Shown: positions 1-6,794 of the stretch, piece after piece
How positions within the stretch are numbered: the first letter of the stretch is position 1
How the letters are laid out: the number at the start of each line of letters is the position of its first letter
Origin: Actinomycetota bacterium
GTDB lineage: Bacteria; Actinomycetota; Actinomycetes; Propionibacteriales; Propionibacteriaceae
Assembly (NCBI GenBank): GCA_016213595.1
Contig: JACRAA010000244.1
Span: forward strand, 1-14,462
Direction of reading: 5' to 3'
DNA length: 14,462 bases
Translations under genes and position numbers: made by a program
Notes under the pieces: generated by a model
The model's input: the letters and a program-made list of their open reading frames with translations, nothing else
Database searches by the model: none
Told to the model about the DNA's origin: nothing

Positions 1-234
1 ACGGGATTCGTGGCGGCTGGTGACTCCGCACCTTCCATGACTCTCGTCACAGCTGCGACGTACAACAGCTTCGCCAACGGCGTCCTCCCGTGGGCCGTTT
101 CGGCGGGTACGACGTCCAAGACGTACAAGATCAGCTGGACCTTCGACACGGGCACCCTGGACCAGGCAGGTATCGACGCGCTGCAGGGCAAGAGCGCCAG
201 CATGAACATCGAGTGGGAGCTGCAGAACAACTAG
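1..234 (+). CDS. C-terminal part of a small secreted TasA/camelysin-like protein (5' end outside window)
   Basis: The frame is open from base 1 to a TAG at 232-234, giving 77 visible residues. No start can be assigned because the gene begins upstream. The visible part is polar and rich in Thr/Ser/Ala, with alternating hydrophobic residues (YKISWTFDTGT, then SMNIEWELQNN at the C-terminus), as expected of an extracellular beta-sandwich. From memory, this ending resembles actinobacterial proteins that carry SipW-type signal peptides (TasA/CalY-like fibre or surface proteins). That assignment is supported mainly by the next gene, 38 bases downstream on the same strand, which encodes a SipW/ER-type signal peptidase. 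Substrate and peptidase genes are commonly paired in this way. The role, an exported fibre or matrix subunit, is inferred. It could instead be an unrelated secreted beta protein. Confidence 0.6.
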   Translation, partial: TGFVAAGDSAPSMTLVTAATYNSFANGVLPWAVSAGTTSKTYKISWTFDTGTLDQAGIDALQGKSASMNIEWELQNN

Positions 235-272
235 CGGCAGCACCCTGGCAGGACCGAGCTGCGAAGGTAACC

Positions 273-2324
273 GTGCCAGTCGACGGCGGTATAGCCCGTC
301 CCCAGCCCCGCAGATCTCGCGAGGGCTGGGGCTGGCTGCTGCTCGCCGCCGTATCGCAGTCGTATCTGACCCTGCTGGGGACACTGACGGCATTCGCTCT
401 GGTGCCGCTGTTCTTCGGCCTGTCCGGAACCATCGTCCAGAGTGGGTCGATGAGGCCGCTGATCAAGATCGGCGACGTTGTGCTGACCCAGGCACTCCCC
501 CCGAGCGCCGCCGTACCGCTGGGCCGCGTCATCATCTTCCGCGCCCCCGTCGGCTCGGCCCGCGCCGGGACTGAGCTGCATCGTCTGGTCGCCATCAACG
601 CAGATGGATCTCTGGTCACGGCCGGAGACGCCAATGCTGATCTCGACAGCAGCCCCCTGGACCGCCGCGACATCCTCGGGCAGGGCCGGCTGCTTGTGCC
701 CTGGGTCGGGCTCCCCTGGCTGTGGGCCCGCACCGGGGCGCACGGCCTGCTTGCCCTGTGGTTCATCGTGACGATCCTCGCCGTCATCGTGCTCGTCCTC
801 GGGCCAGGTCGACAGCGAGCCCCTTCACGCTCACCCGATGATCCGTCTGGGTCCGGTTCCTCCTCCCAGGAATTGGACGAGGCCGGCGTGGCTGACGCGA
901 CCGGCGAGCAGCAGACGTCATTGGTGCCGAGGCGGGCCGTATCGGCCACCCTGCCGGCGGCCGGGCTCTTGGGTGTGCTGCTCATCGCTCTGGCTCTGGT
1001 GGCACCGCCGCTCGGCACGGCCGCCGCGGCATTCACCGCGGTGACGGGCTCTGTGGGGAGCTCATGGTCGGCGGGGACCTGGGCCACGAGCCTCGCCTTC
1101 ACCACCAACCCCACAGGCTCCACCGGCGGGATCGCGTTCCCGACCCAACCTGTGGTCAGCATCCGGGACGGACTGGGCGCAACGTTCCCCGGTAGCTCCG
1201 CGGCCGTGACCCTGGTCCTGACGAGCCCGGGCGGCGCGACGCTGACGTGTGCCGCGAACCCCCTGACCGCCGTGTCTGGTGTGGCCGCCTTCGGCGGCTG
1301 CAAGATCGACAGGGCGGGCACCTACACCCTGACTGCCACCACCACCGGCCTCACAGCCGTCGTGAGCAGCACCTTCACGATCGCCGTCGGCCCGGCAATC
1401 CGGCTCGGCTTCACCATCGACCCCTCAACAAGCGCGGTCAACGCTTCCTTCGGCACACAACCCAGGGTCGCGATCCAAGACGCGGGCGGTAACACAGTGA
1501 CCAGCGGCTCGGCCTCGGTCACACTCGCCATCGCTCCCCCCACGGGCGGGGCCACCTTGAGCTGCTCAAGCAACCCGAGGAGTACGTCGTCCGGCGTCGC
1601 ATCCTTCTCCAGCTGCAAGATCAACACAGCGGGCAGCTACACCCTCACCGCGACCACCACCAGCCTCGCCGCCGCAGTGAGTGCCAGGTTCAACATCTTC
1701 GGCGCGGCCACCAAGCTCGCCTTCACCACCAACCCGTCCGCTGCCACCGGCGGGAGCGTCTTCGCCACCCAGCCCGTCGTGACCGTCCAAGACGCCGGAG
1801 CCAACACCGTCACCACCAGCGCGGCCTCGATCAGCCTCACCATCACCACCCCGAACGGCGCCACCCTGAGCTGCACCAGCAACCCCAAGACGGCCCTGTC
1901 CGGAGTGGCCGCCTTCGCCGGCTGCAAGATCGACAAGGCTGCCACCTACACCCTCACCGCCACCGGCACCGGCCTCACCTCAGCCGTCAGCGGCAGCCTC
2001 ACCATCACCGTCGGCGCGGCGGCCAAGCTCGCCTTCACCACCAACCCCTCCGGTGCCACCGGCGGGACCGTCTTCGCCACCCAGCCCGTCGTGACCGTCC
2101 AAGACGCCGGGGCCAATACCGTCACCAGCAGCTCGGCGCCGATCAGCCTCACCATCACCACCCCCAACGGCGCCACCCTGAGCTGCACCAGCAACCCCAA
2201 GACGGCCCTGTCCGGAGTGGCCGCCTTCGCCGGCTGCAAGATCGACAAGGCGGGCAGCTACACCCTCACCGCCACCGGCACCGGCCTCACCTCAGCCGTC
2301 AGCGCCAGTCTCACGATCAGTTGA
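273..2324 (+). CDS. SipW/ER-type signal peptidase I fused to a signal-like helix and four Ig-like repeats
   Basis: 683 residues from GTG at 273, with GAAGG five bases upstream. The frame is open further 5', but that stretch overlaps the preceding gene and has no better start. Residues 18-50 form membrane helix 1. The catalytic Ser is S59 in SGSMRP. H103 in ELHRLV occupies the position of the Lys of classical Lep, so this is the Ser-His (ER/archaeal/SipW) type. TAGDANADLD at 118-125 carries the Asp-rich box. Helix 2 is at about 158-177. A hydrophilic linker (178-219) leads to RR at 220-221 and a third hydrophobic segment (229-248) ending GTAAAAFTA, which looks like a SipW-type signal peptide. 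Four repeats start at residues 274, 378, 482 and 586, each with one Cys pair (TLxC, then GCKI or SCKI). Known: such peptidases remove signals from TasA-like exported proteins. Inferred: the peptidase and repeats face outside, the linker is cytoplasmic, and the repeats may be released by cleavage near residue 252. Ordinary SipW proteins are about 180-200 residues, so the C-terminal extension is the oddity. Confidence 0.85.
   Translation: MPVDGGIARPQPRRSREGWGWLLLAAVSQSYLTLLGTLTAFALVPLFFGLSGTIVQSGSMRPLIKIGDVVLTQALPPSAAVPLGRVIIFRAPVGSARAGTELHRLVAINADGSLVTAGDANADLDSSPLDRRDILGQGRLLVPWVGLPWLWARTGAHGLLALWFIVTILAVIVLVLGPGRQRAPSRSPDDPSGSGSSSQELDEAGVADATGEQQTSLVPRRAVSATLPAAGLLGVLLIALALVAPPLGTAAAAFTAVTGSVGSSWSAGTWATSLAFTTNPTGSTGGIAFPTQPVVSIRDGLGATFPGSSAAVTLVLTSPGGATLTCAANPLTAVSGVAAFGGCKIDRAGTYTLTATTTGLTAVVSSTFTIAVGPAIRLGFTIDPSTSAVNASFGTQPRVAIQDAGGNTVTSGSASVTLAIAPPTGGATLSCSSNPRSTSSGVASFSSCKINTAGSYTLTATTTSLAAAVSARFNIFGAATKLAFTTNPSAATGGSVFATQPVVTVQDAGANTVTTSAASISLTITTPNGATLSCTSNPKTALSGVAAFAGCKIDKAATYTLTATGTGLTSAVSGSLTITVGAAAKLAFTTNPSGATGGTVFATQPVVTVQDAGANTVTSSSAPISLTITTPNGATLSCTSNPKTALSGVAAFAGCKIDKAGSYTLTATGTGLTSAVSASLTIS
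1092..2324 (+). repeat. Four tandem 312-bp coding repeats (Ig-like domains)
   Basis: Repeat units begin at the Leu codons at 1092, 1404, 1716 and 2028, with an exact spacing of 312 bases (104 codons). The last unit is cut to about 98 codons by the stop. Units 3 and 4 are close to 95% identical at nucleotide level (about 16 mismatches by hand count over 294 bases), while units 1 and 2 are clearly diverged. This indicates a recent in-frame duplication of the last unit. Each unit has the pattern LxFTxxP, QPxVxxxD, TLxC about mid-unit, CKI about 20 residues later, then YTLTAT. This is consistent with a bacterial Ig-like beta-sandwich carrying one possible disulfide. Confidence 0.9.
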
Positions 2325-2345
2325 GCCCGGAGTTGTGAGCCGGGT
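2325..2345 (+). terminator. Weak hairpin just after the signal-peptidase fusion gene
   Basis: CCCGG at 2326-2330 can pair with CCGGG at 2340-2344 across a 9-base loop, starting directly after the TGA; an extra G-T pair is possible. There is no T-run, so a Rho-independent terminator is only a possibility. Its position between two convergent genes is the main argument for it. Confidence 0.3.
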
Positions 2346-2408
2346 GACAAGGTCAGCCGGCCACTCTGCCGCGAAGAACCCAATCTCCCCCGCCGCTCAC
2401 TCAAGTGT

Positions 2409-2969
2409 TCAGCTCAAGGGCCAGGCGGGTTGCCGGTAGAACGGTGAGTTGTCGTCGCCGATCACCCCTCGGCTGGGAAAGCCGCCCTCGGTGATCACGA
2501 GAACAGGGCCTTCGCTGGATGGGACCGACAACCGCACCTCTGGCAGTTGGCGAACCGTTCCTCCCGGAACCTTGGAGGCGAGGTCCGGCACGCTCACCTC
2601 GTCGCGGTGACTGTTGTGGACCAGCCACACTCGTGGTGTGTCCGGCGCCTGTTCGCGCCGGCCTTGGTTGCGGATCGAGATCGAGACCACGACGTCATCC
2701 CCGGTCCTGTTGACTGACGTGACCGTGGCGCACCAGTCGTCGAAGCATTTCCACTCGTTGAGCGCCAGGCTCCGAGCGGGGCTCGCGATGCCGACCCCGA
2801 CCAATGCGAGCGAGTAGACCGCCAGCACCGCCACGGCCACGATCCCAGTTGTCCGGGCGCGAGCCCAGGACCCGCGGATGCACAGGACGGCGCCCGCAAC
2901 TATCAAGGCCATGACCACCAAGGCCGTGCCTATGAGCAGGAGACCTCCCATTGGTCCAGCATCGCGCAC
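2409..2969 (-). CDS. Two-helix membrane protein with an uncharacterised extracytoplasmic domain
   Basis: 186 residues from GTG at 2969, preceded by TTGAGG four bases away. An in-frame ATG at 2951 (residue 7) is an alternative start. Hydrophobic segments lie at about 8-30 and 42-62 and form a hairpin. They are separated by a short Arg-rich turn (RGSWARAR). The remaining ~120 residues should be extracytoplasmic and beta-rich. They carry a close Cys pair in KCFDDWC (C75 and C80) and end with a block VLVITEGGFPSRGVIGDD. From memory, a CFD(D/E)WC start with a late EGGFP...IIG block recurs in uncharacterised periplasmic domains of several phyla, but I know of no assigned function. It converges with the signal-peptidase fusion gene and shares no operon with it. 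A sensor, chaperone or accessory subunit is possible, and nothing here decides between them. Confidence 0.75.
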   Translation of the reverse strand: MRDAGPMGGLLLIGTALVVMALIVAGAVLCIRGSWARARTTGIVAVAVLAVYSLALVGVGIASPARSLALNEWKCFDDWCATVTSVNRTGDDVVVSISIRNQGRREQAPDTPRVWLVHNSHRDEVSVPDLASKVPGGTVRQLPEVRLSVPSSEGPVLVITEGGFPSRGVIGDDNSPFYRQPAWPLS

Positions 2970-3274
2970 AGATCCTCAACTGCCCATGCCGACGATCCTG
3001 AAGGGCAGTGGGCACCTGGACAGCACGGGCGCATGACCCCCCGCTTCAGGCGGGCTGGTGTGCGTGGTCGATGTGGCTGGTTGCGAACGCGATCCTGGCG
3101 GCCAGAGGGCTCAAGGCGCCGCACGACAAGGACCGGATCCATGCTGAGCCTGCTGAGGGCTGTGTTTGGGTTGGCCACCCCGTAGCGTAGCAGGGCGATA
3201 CGCGGGCCCACGAAATGCGAGCCTGCACAAGGCTTCCTCGTGACCGATGTGCCTCATAGAAGGCAAAACACCGG
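2970..3274. other. 305-base gap without a convincing gene
   Basis: Short open frames exist on both strands but none has a ribosome binding site, good codon use or a recognisable protein pattern. A small hairpin is present (CCCGC 3040-3044 with GCGGG 3050-3054) with no T-run. The stretch may hold decayed coding sequence, since it reads like translated-then-broken GC-rich DNA on the minus strand, but I could not recognise a family. No copy of the tRNA-Pro 3' end is present here. Confidence 0.5.
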
Positions 3275-3348
<74 letters not shown>

Positions 3349-3375
3349 CCTGGCGCCTCGCGGCGCCGAGGCGAC

Positions 3376-3381
3376 ACTTTA
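3376..3381 (-). promoter_or_regulatory. Possible -10 box for tRNA-Pro
   Basis: TAAAGT on the minus strand fits TANNNT and ends 27 bases before the mature tRNA 5' end, which would give a leader of about 20 bases. No clear TTGACA-like -35 box lies 16-19 bases further up, so this is a weak call. Confidence 0.3.
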
Positions 3382-3489
3382 CACGGTTCGAGAGGGGCCT
3401 CGCGCACGCCTCGCCTGCCAGATACGGTCTGCCCGGGAACCAGCAGAGAGGATCGCCAGCGACGTACCGCTCCCCCGCCGTCAACACCC

Positions 3490-3828
3490 CTACGGCCCGA
3501 CGTCCCCCGGCTTGCTCGTGGCCACCACCGGCAGCGCGGTGGACACCAGATCCGCGGTCACGTTCCGTACCGTCGGGCTGGTCTTGGCGCTCGGCGTGGC
3601 CGCCTCGACCATGGACGGCTTCAGCACGGACGGCGTCTGCATGCTCCCGTGCGGCGCCACCGGCGGCGTCAGCCAGGGCATTCGTGACGGTGGAACGCCG
3701 ATGAGCACACCGGCAGACATCGTCACGAGCGCAGCCGCGGCGATCCCCGCCCTAGCCGGCCATGGCAGCGCGCCGAACCACGGCAAGACCCGCGTATGAG
3801 ACGTCTCACGTCTCCTGATCCGCGTCAT
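3490..3828 (-). CDS. Small single-helix membrane or secreted protein, function unknown
   Basis: 112 residues from ATG at 3828, following der on the same strand after a 140-base gap. The N-terminus is basic (MTRIRRRE, about residues 1-8). One hydrophobic helix follows at about residues 27-45 (ARAGIAAAALVTMSAGVLIGV). The rest is a Pro/Ser/Thr/Val-rich tail with no recognisable domain. The layout suits a membrane-anchored or exported protein with a disordered extracellular tail. The Shine-Dalgarno is poor (GGA about 9 bases upstream). Third positions are mostly G/C, as in real genes here, but overlapping frames on the + strand are also open, so a chance frame cannot be excluded. No family recognised. 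It might be a decayed N-terminal remnant of a longer exported protein. Confidence 0.5.
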   Translation of the reverse strand: MTRIRRRETSHTRVLPWFGALPWPARAGIAAAALVTMSAGVLIGVPPSRMPWLTPPVAPHGSMQTPSVLKPSMVEAATPSAKTSPTVRNVTADLVSTALPVVATSKPGDVGP

Positions 3829-3836
3829 GAGAGACG
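3797..3836. repeat. Palindrome and inverted repeat at the start of the small membrane-protein frame
   Basis: TGAGACGTCTCA at 3797-3808 is a perfect 12-bp palindrome. Immediately next to it, CGTCTC at 3809-3814 pairs with GAGACG at 3831-3836 across 16 bases that contain the ATG at 3828. GAGACG/CGTCTC thus occurs four times in 40 bases. It could be an operator or an mRNA structure masking the start codon; the function is inferred. Confidence 0.5.
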
Positions 3837-3968
3837 TCCGGCGCTTCGAGAGCGCAGACGAACCTCACCTGTTCGCGGCATGACAACAAGAACCCAAGCC
3901 ACTTGACTTTCCCCCCGCCGCAAACACTAGAGGGACGGGCGCGATCCCGTGCGTGACTTAGAGAACTT

Positions 3969-5300
3969 TCACGCCCTGTCGGACCGCTTCTCCCGCGCCC
4001 GCACCTCGACGTGCACCGGCGTGCCACGGAACCCGAAGTCCTCCCGCAGCCGCCGCTCGATGAACCGTACGTACTGGGGGTCGAACTGGCCGCTCGTGAA
4101 CAGCGCGAACGTGGGCGGGCAGCTGTGCGCCTGGGTGCCGAACAGGATGCGCGGCTGCTTCCCCCCGCGGACCGGATGCGGATGCGCCGCAGCGACCTTC
4201 CCCAGGAAGGCGTTGAGCTTGCCGGTCGAGATCCTGGTCTCCCAGCCCTCGAGAGCCTCCGCGATCGCCGTACCGAGCTTCGCCACGTTGCGCCCCGTCA
4301 GCGCCGAGATGTTGACCGTGGGCGCCCACAGGACATGGCCTAGGTCACGCTCGATCTCGCGCTGCAGGTAGCGGCGGCGCTCCTCGTCGGTGAGGTCCCA
4401 CTTGTTGTACGCGACGACCATCGCCCGGCCGGCCTCCTCGACCATGTCGAGGATCCGCAGGTCCTGCTCGGTCACCGGCTCCGACGCGTCGATGACGACG
4501 ATGCAGACCTCGGCCCGCTCGATGGCTGTCTGGGTGCGCAGGAACGCGTAGTACTCGTGACCGCTCGCCTCCTTGACGCGCCGGCGGATGCCTGCGGTGT
4601 CGACGAACTGGTACGTGACGTCGTCGAGCTGGACGAGCTCGTCGACGGGGTCGACGGTCGTGCCGGCCACCGCGTCGACCACGGACCGTACCTGTCCCGA
4701 CAACTTGTTCAGCAGCGACGACTTCCCCGCGTTCGGCTTGCCGACGATCGCGATGCGGCGCGGCCCCGCGACGGGCATGTACTCGCCCTCGGACTTCGGC
4801 AGCACCTCGAGCACCGCGTCGAGCAGGTCCCCCGCCCCGCGGCCATGGAGGGCAGAGACGGCATGCGGCTCACCGAGCCCGAGGTTCCACATGAGCGCCG
4901 CCTCGGTCTCCGTACGCACGTCGTCGACCTTGTTGGCGGCGAGCACGACCGGCTTCTTGCTGCGGCGCAGCACCTGGACCACGGCCTCGTCCTCGTCGGT
5001 GGTGCCGACGGTCGCGTCGACGACGAACAGGACGGCATCCGCTGCGGCGATGGCCAGCTCGGCCTGCTCGGCGATCTGGGCGACGATCCCCTGCGCGTCG
5101 GAGACCCAGCCGCCCGTGTCGACGACGACGAACTCGCGGCCGGACCACTCCGCGTCGTACGAGACCCGGTCGCGCGTGACGCCGGGGATGTCCTGGACGA
5201 CGGCCTCGCGGCGTCCCAGGAATCGGTTGACGAGCGTGGACTTGCCCACGTTCGGTCTGCCGACGACGGCCAGCACGGGCCTGGCGGCGGGCTCGGACAC
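3969..5300 (-). CDS. der: GTPase Der (EngA), ribosome 50S assembly
   Basis: 443 residues, close to the usual family size. Start GTG at 5300 with GAGGAG six bases upstream. Two GTPase domains in tandem are followed by a C-terminal KH-like domain (about 355-435), which is the Der signature. Domain 1 has GRPNVGKST at 14-22, T42, DTGG at 61-64 and NKVD at 123-126. Domain 2 has GKPNAGKSS at 187-195, DTAG at 234-237 and NKWD at 299-302. Known role: a cytoplasmic GTPase that binds late 50S ribosomal intermediates, usually essential. It is the last member of the tyrA-cmk-der neighbourhood on this strand, but a 237-base repeat-containing gap separates it from the MFS gene, so it may have its own promoter. 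A 5-bp hairpin (ACGGG/CCCGT, 3935-3950) lies 18 bases past the stop without a T-run. Confidence 0.98.
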   Translation of the reverse strand: MSEPAARPVLAVVGRPNVGKSTLVNRFLGRREAVVQDIPGVTRDRVSYDAEWSGREFVVVDTGGWVSDAQGIVAQIAEQAELAIAAADAVLFVVDATVGTTDEDEAVVQVLRRSKKPVVLAANKVDDVRTETEAALMWNLGLGEPHAVSALHGRGAGDLLDAVLEVLPKSEGEYMPVAGPRRIAIVGKPNAGKSSLLNKLSGQVRSVVDAVAGTTVDPVDELVQLDDVTYQFVDTAGIRRRVKEASGHEYYAFLRTQTAIERAEVCIVVIDASEPVTEQDLRILDMVEEAGRAMVVAYNKWDLTDEERRRYLQREIERDLGHVLWAPTVNISALTGRNVAKLGTAIAEALEGWETRISTGKLNAFLGKVAAAHPHPVRGGKQPRILFGTQAHSCPPTFALFTSGQFDPQYVRFIERRLREDFGFRGTPVHVEVRAREKRSDRA

Positions 5301-5392
5301 GGGTGACTCCTCGATCAGGTGCGACGCCGTACGGCACGGCGCGACTGCTCATCGTACCGGTGCCCGGGTAGCCGGTCGAAAGGACAGTTCGT

Positions 5393-5482
5393 GCGGCGAC
5401 ACGCCGTACCGACCGCGCGTGTCGTGGCCTCTCGATGCTGGAGGGCGGCGACACGCCGTACCGACCGCGCGTGTCGTGGCCT
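5393..5482. repeat. Pair of identical 38-bp hairpin-forming intergenic repeats
   Basis: Bases 5393-5430 are repeated exactly at 5445-5482 (offset 52), and both copies are followed by a near-identical TCGA. Inside each copy CGACACGC pairs with GCGTGTCG across a 12-base loop, so each can form an 8-bp hairpin. The pair lies in the 237-base gap between the MFS gene and der, which holds no credible gene. This is the layout of a REP/BIME-like dispersed element, or of an mRNA-stabilising or terminating structure between two genes of one transcript. Confidence 0.85.
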
Positions 5483-5537
5483 GTCGACGGCGGAGGGGGC
5501 GATGACCGGGGCCGTACCGAGCGATCCCGAGGCCCAC

Positions 5538-6794
5538 CTACCCGCTGACCAGCGACGCCTTCTCGGGGCCCGGCTTCTCGATCCAACGACGTGGGCCTGT
5601 GATGAGGGCGTACGCCACGAGGCTGAGCGACACCGCCGCGATGCCCATGGCTGTCCAGATCCCCGGGGCGTACGTGCCGGTGGAGTCCTTCACGATCCCC
5701 CACAGGGGCGCGCCGATGGCCACGCCGGTCGGCATCGTCGCGATGCCCACCCCGAGGAGAGCGACCAGGTGCCGGTCGCCGAACGTGTGCCGGTACACGA
5801 TCGGCGTGATGATCGGCGACGCGATCGCCGGGACGGAGTAGACGAGGATCGCGGCCGCCTGAGGCACGAACCCGTTCGTCAGCACGAAGATGGCGAGCGA
5901 CACCACGAGCAGGGCCCACGCGAGGATCGCCGAACGCAGCGGACCCACGCGGTCGTTCAGGGCCCCGAAGAGCAGCGTCGCGGCGACGTTCGCCACGGAC
6001 AGTGCCGCCAGCAGGGACCCCGCCGCCTCCAGGCTCAGGCCGTGCTCCTGCATGAGCGGCGGGAAGTGCTGCTGCATCGACATGAGCGCGCTGAACAGGA
6101 TCAGCCCGGTCGTGAGCGCCATGAACTGGGGGCTCGCGAAGGCCGCGGCCGCCGATCCGCGCGTACGCCCCACCTCAGCGTGCGCCCCGTCCTCGGCCGA
6201 CGCCCCGTACGCACGCAGGTTCAAGTGCGACGGGCGCCCCCGGACCAGGAAGGCACCGGTCACCAGGCAGACCGTGAGGTTGACGATGCCGACGACGCGG
6301 AACGCCAGCTGCCAACCGCCCGTGATGACAAGGCTGGGCAGCAGGATGCCCGCCACCACACCACCGACGCTCGCCGTCGACATGACGATGCCGAGCATGG
6401 TGCCGCGCCGCTTGATGAACCACTCGTTGATGAGGACCGCGCCGCCCATCTGGGTCGACAGCGGCATGAGGCACCCCGCGAAGAAGGCCGCCACGTACAG
6501 CGTGGGCAGCCCGTCGACGTACGACACCGAGAACAGCGAGACGCCGCTCGACACCCCGGCCAGGATGACGAGCTTGCGCACGCCGAGACGACGGATGAGG
6601 TACGGACCGGCCACCGACATGACGACCGCACCGGCGAGCGCGTTGATGGAGGTGAACACCATGACGCTTCCCAGGCTCACCCGAAGCGAGGCGGCCACCG
6701 GCGGCAGAAGGACCCCCATGCCGAGGAACGTCAGCACGTTGAGGGACATGAGCAGCCCGGCGCCGATGACGACCATCCAATGCCGAGCGGTCAT
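5538..6794 (-). CDS. Major facilitator superfamily transporter, 12 predicted helices
   Basis: 418 residues, the usual MFS length, with about twelve hydrophobic segments in two groups of six joined by a charged loop near the middle (about 185-215, containing ASAEDGAHAEV). The MFS motif A is degenerate after helix 2 (GPYLIRRLGVRK at 63-74, lacking the usual Asp) and well kept in the second half (GALNDRVGPLRSA). NEWFIKRRGTMLGI after helix 4 resembles the loop seen in monocarboxylate/oxalate-formate-type MFS members, so an organic anion substrate is possible but not proven. The ATG at 6794 overlaps the cmk stop by ATGA, so translation is coupled to cmk. Acts in the plasma membrane. It is an unusual guest between cmk and der. 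A drug exporter is an alternative. Confidence 0.9.
   Translation of the reverse strand: MTARHWMVVIGAGLLMSLNVLTFLGMGVLLPPVAASLRVSLGSVMVFTSINALAGAVVMSVAGPYLIRRLGVRKLVILAGVSSGVSLFSVSYVDGLPTLYVAAFFAGCLMPLSTQMGGAVLINEWFIKRRGTMLGIVMSTASVGGVVAGILLPSLVITGGWQLAFRVVGIVNLTVCLVTGAFLVRGRPSHLNLRAYGASAEDGAHAEVGRTRGSAAAAFASPQFMALTTGLILFSALMSMQQHFPPLMQEHGLSLEAAGSLLAALSVANVAATLLFGALNDRVGPLRSAILAWALLVVSLAIFVLTNGFVPQAAAILVYSVPAIASPIITPIVYRHTFGDRHLVALLGVGIATMPTGVAIGAPLWGIVKDSTGTYAPGIWTAMGIAAVSLSLVAYALITGPRRWIEKPGPEKASLVSG

Noticed and set aside
90..272. Upstream extension of the signal-peptidase fusion frame to base 90
   Set aside because: The extension overlaps the preceding gene in another frame, has no ribosome site and encodes low-complexity charged sequence; GTG 273 has GAAGG at the right distance.
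3008..3190. 60-codon + strand frame as a small gene
   Set aside because: No ribosome site, mixed codon use and no recognisable pattern; equal-length frames exist on the opposite strand.
1..3274. Integrated element bounded by a duplicated tRNA-Pro 3' end
   Set aside because: I searched by eye for the tRNA 3' terminal sequence in 1-3270 and found no copy, and no integrase is present; only the compositional hint is kept as a finding.
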